DNA of 22,381 nucleotides from contig JAZOBN010000026.1 in assembly GCA_045595965.1 (NCBI GenBank), forward strand, positions 1 through 22,381, read 5' to 3'. Origin of the DNA: CAAGNP01 sp045595965 (lineage in GTDB: Bacteria > Bacteroidota > Bacteroidia > Bacteroidales > UBA932). Made by a program: the position numbers and the translations under genes. How positions within the stretch are numbered: position 1 is the first letter of the stretch; every line of letters starts with the position of its first letter. The notes under the pieces were generated by a model. The model saw only the letters and a program-made list of their open reading frames with translations, was not told the DNA's origin and ran no database searches. Of this stretch, positions 22,290 through 22,381 are shown piece by piece.

Positions 22290-22381
22290 TGACCCCCAAA
22301 AGTTGGACGGTTTAACATTATTAAGAGGCTGACTTAGATTGGAACAGAGCTCGGTATTGCACCGGGCTCATTCCTTTTAGC
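22290..22381 (-). mobile_element. IS3-family insertion sequence, right end (partial)
   Basis: The terminal inverted repeat TGACCCCCAAAAGTTGGAC begins at about 22290, and the C-terminus of orfB ends 31 bases further in. The repeat is of the IS150-type and matches the left IS repeat at 16 of 19 positions. The element is oriented with orfB on the minus strand, as orfA is at the left edge, so the two partial elements are in direct orientation. The boundary could be a base or two further out (TGTGACCCC). Confidence 0.8.
22321..22381 (-). CDS. IS3-family transposase OrfB, C-terminal 19 residues (partial)
   Basis: The minus-strand frame entering from the right edge ends with LKGMSPVQYRALFQSKSAS and a TAA stop at 22323-22321. 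The GMSPVQYR signature is the hallmark C-terminal end of IS3-family OrfB (DDE integrase) proteins. It stands just inside the terminal inverted repeat, as expected. The rest of the gene is outside the window. Confidence 0.85.
   Translation of the reverse strand, partial: LKGMSPVQYRALFQSKSAS

Noticed and set aside
22115..22315. A 66-residue plus-strand frame between rubrerythrin and the IS.
   Set aside because: It crosses the rubrerythrin promoter, the hairpin and the IS repeat, and has no conserved features.
1..22381. Search for CRISPR arrays, prophage genes, toxin-antitoxin pairs or secretion and defence clusters.
   Set aside because: No regular short repeats and no matching proteins were seen; the content is core genes plus IS ends.

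Overview
The window is a 22.4-kb piece of chromosome from a member of the Bacteroidota, most likely the order Bacteroidales. The evidence is a run of -7 boxes of the Bacteroidota type (TAnnTTTG, several with a TTG or TTTG about 18-20 bp upstream), few clear Shine-Dalgarno sites, an AT-rich composition, and gene content typical of the group: a short GyrB, a large periplasmic TPR protein with an outer-membrane barrel, a yceD-rpmF-plsX operon and a reverse-type rubrerythrin. Genus is not resolved; a Rikenellaceae/Alistipes-like gut anaerobe would fit.

Both edges lie inside IS3-family insertion sequences in the same orientation. The left edge holds the left inverted repeat and the start of orfA; the right edge holds the C-terminus of orfB and the right inverted repeat. 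The window therefore looks like a contig or segment bounded by a multi-copy IS.

Layout, left to right: (1) a minus-strand block read from a TPR protein (8095) through an outer-membrane barrel protein, gyrB and an alpha-oxoamine synthase (possibly the cysteate fatty-acyltransferase of sulfonolipid synthesis). (2) A plus-strand pair, ftsE-like ATPase and endonuclease III, divergent from the TPR gene. (3) A minus-strand block: typA/bipA, the yceD-rpmF-plsX operon, tRNA-Arg(CCT) and xerD. (4) A plus-strand guaA-like gene divergent from typA. (5) A minus-strand operon of an unknown protein, a D-2-hydroxyacid dehydrogenase and two half-size chromate-transporter proteins. (6) tRNA-Leu(GAG) on the minus strand. 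(7) A plus-strand group: a small protein resembling the C-terminal part of PurL, a cardiolipin synthase and two small membrane-anchored unknown proteins. (8) A minus-strand pair, rubrerythrin and an unusual peptide deformylase, separated by a strong terminator.

Most genes are housekeeping. Three are out of the ordinary. The peptide deformylase keeps its whole catalytic triad of motifs but carries a lipoprotein signal followed by an acidic surface-export-like motif. The GMP synthase lacks about 80 residues of its glutaminase domain, including the catalytic Cys and His-Glu. The small PurL-C-like protein has lost the usual HDVSDGGL motif. No CRISPR array, prophage or classical defence system is visible, and no stretch over 300 bases lacks a gene.
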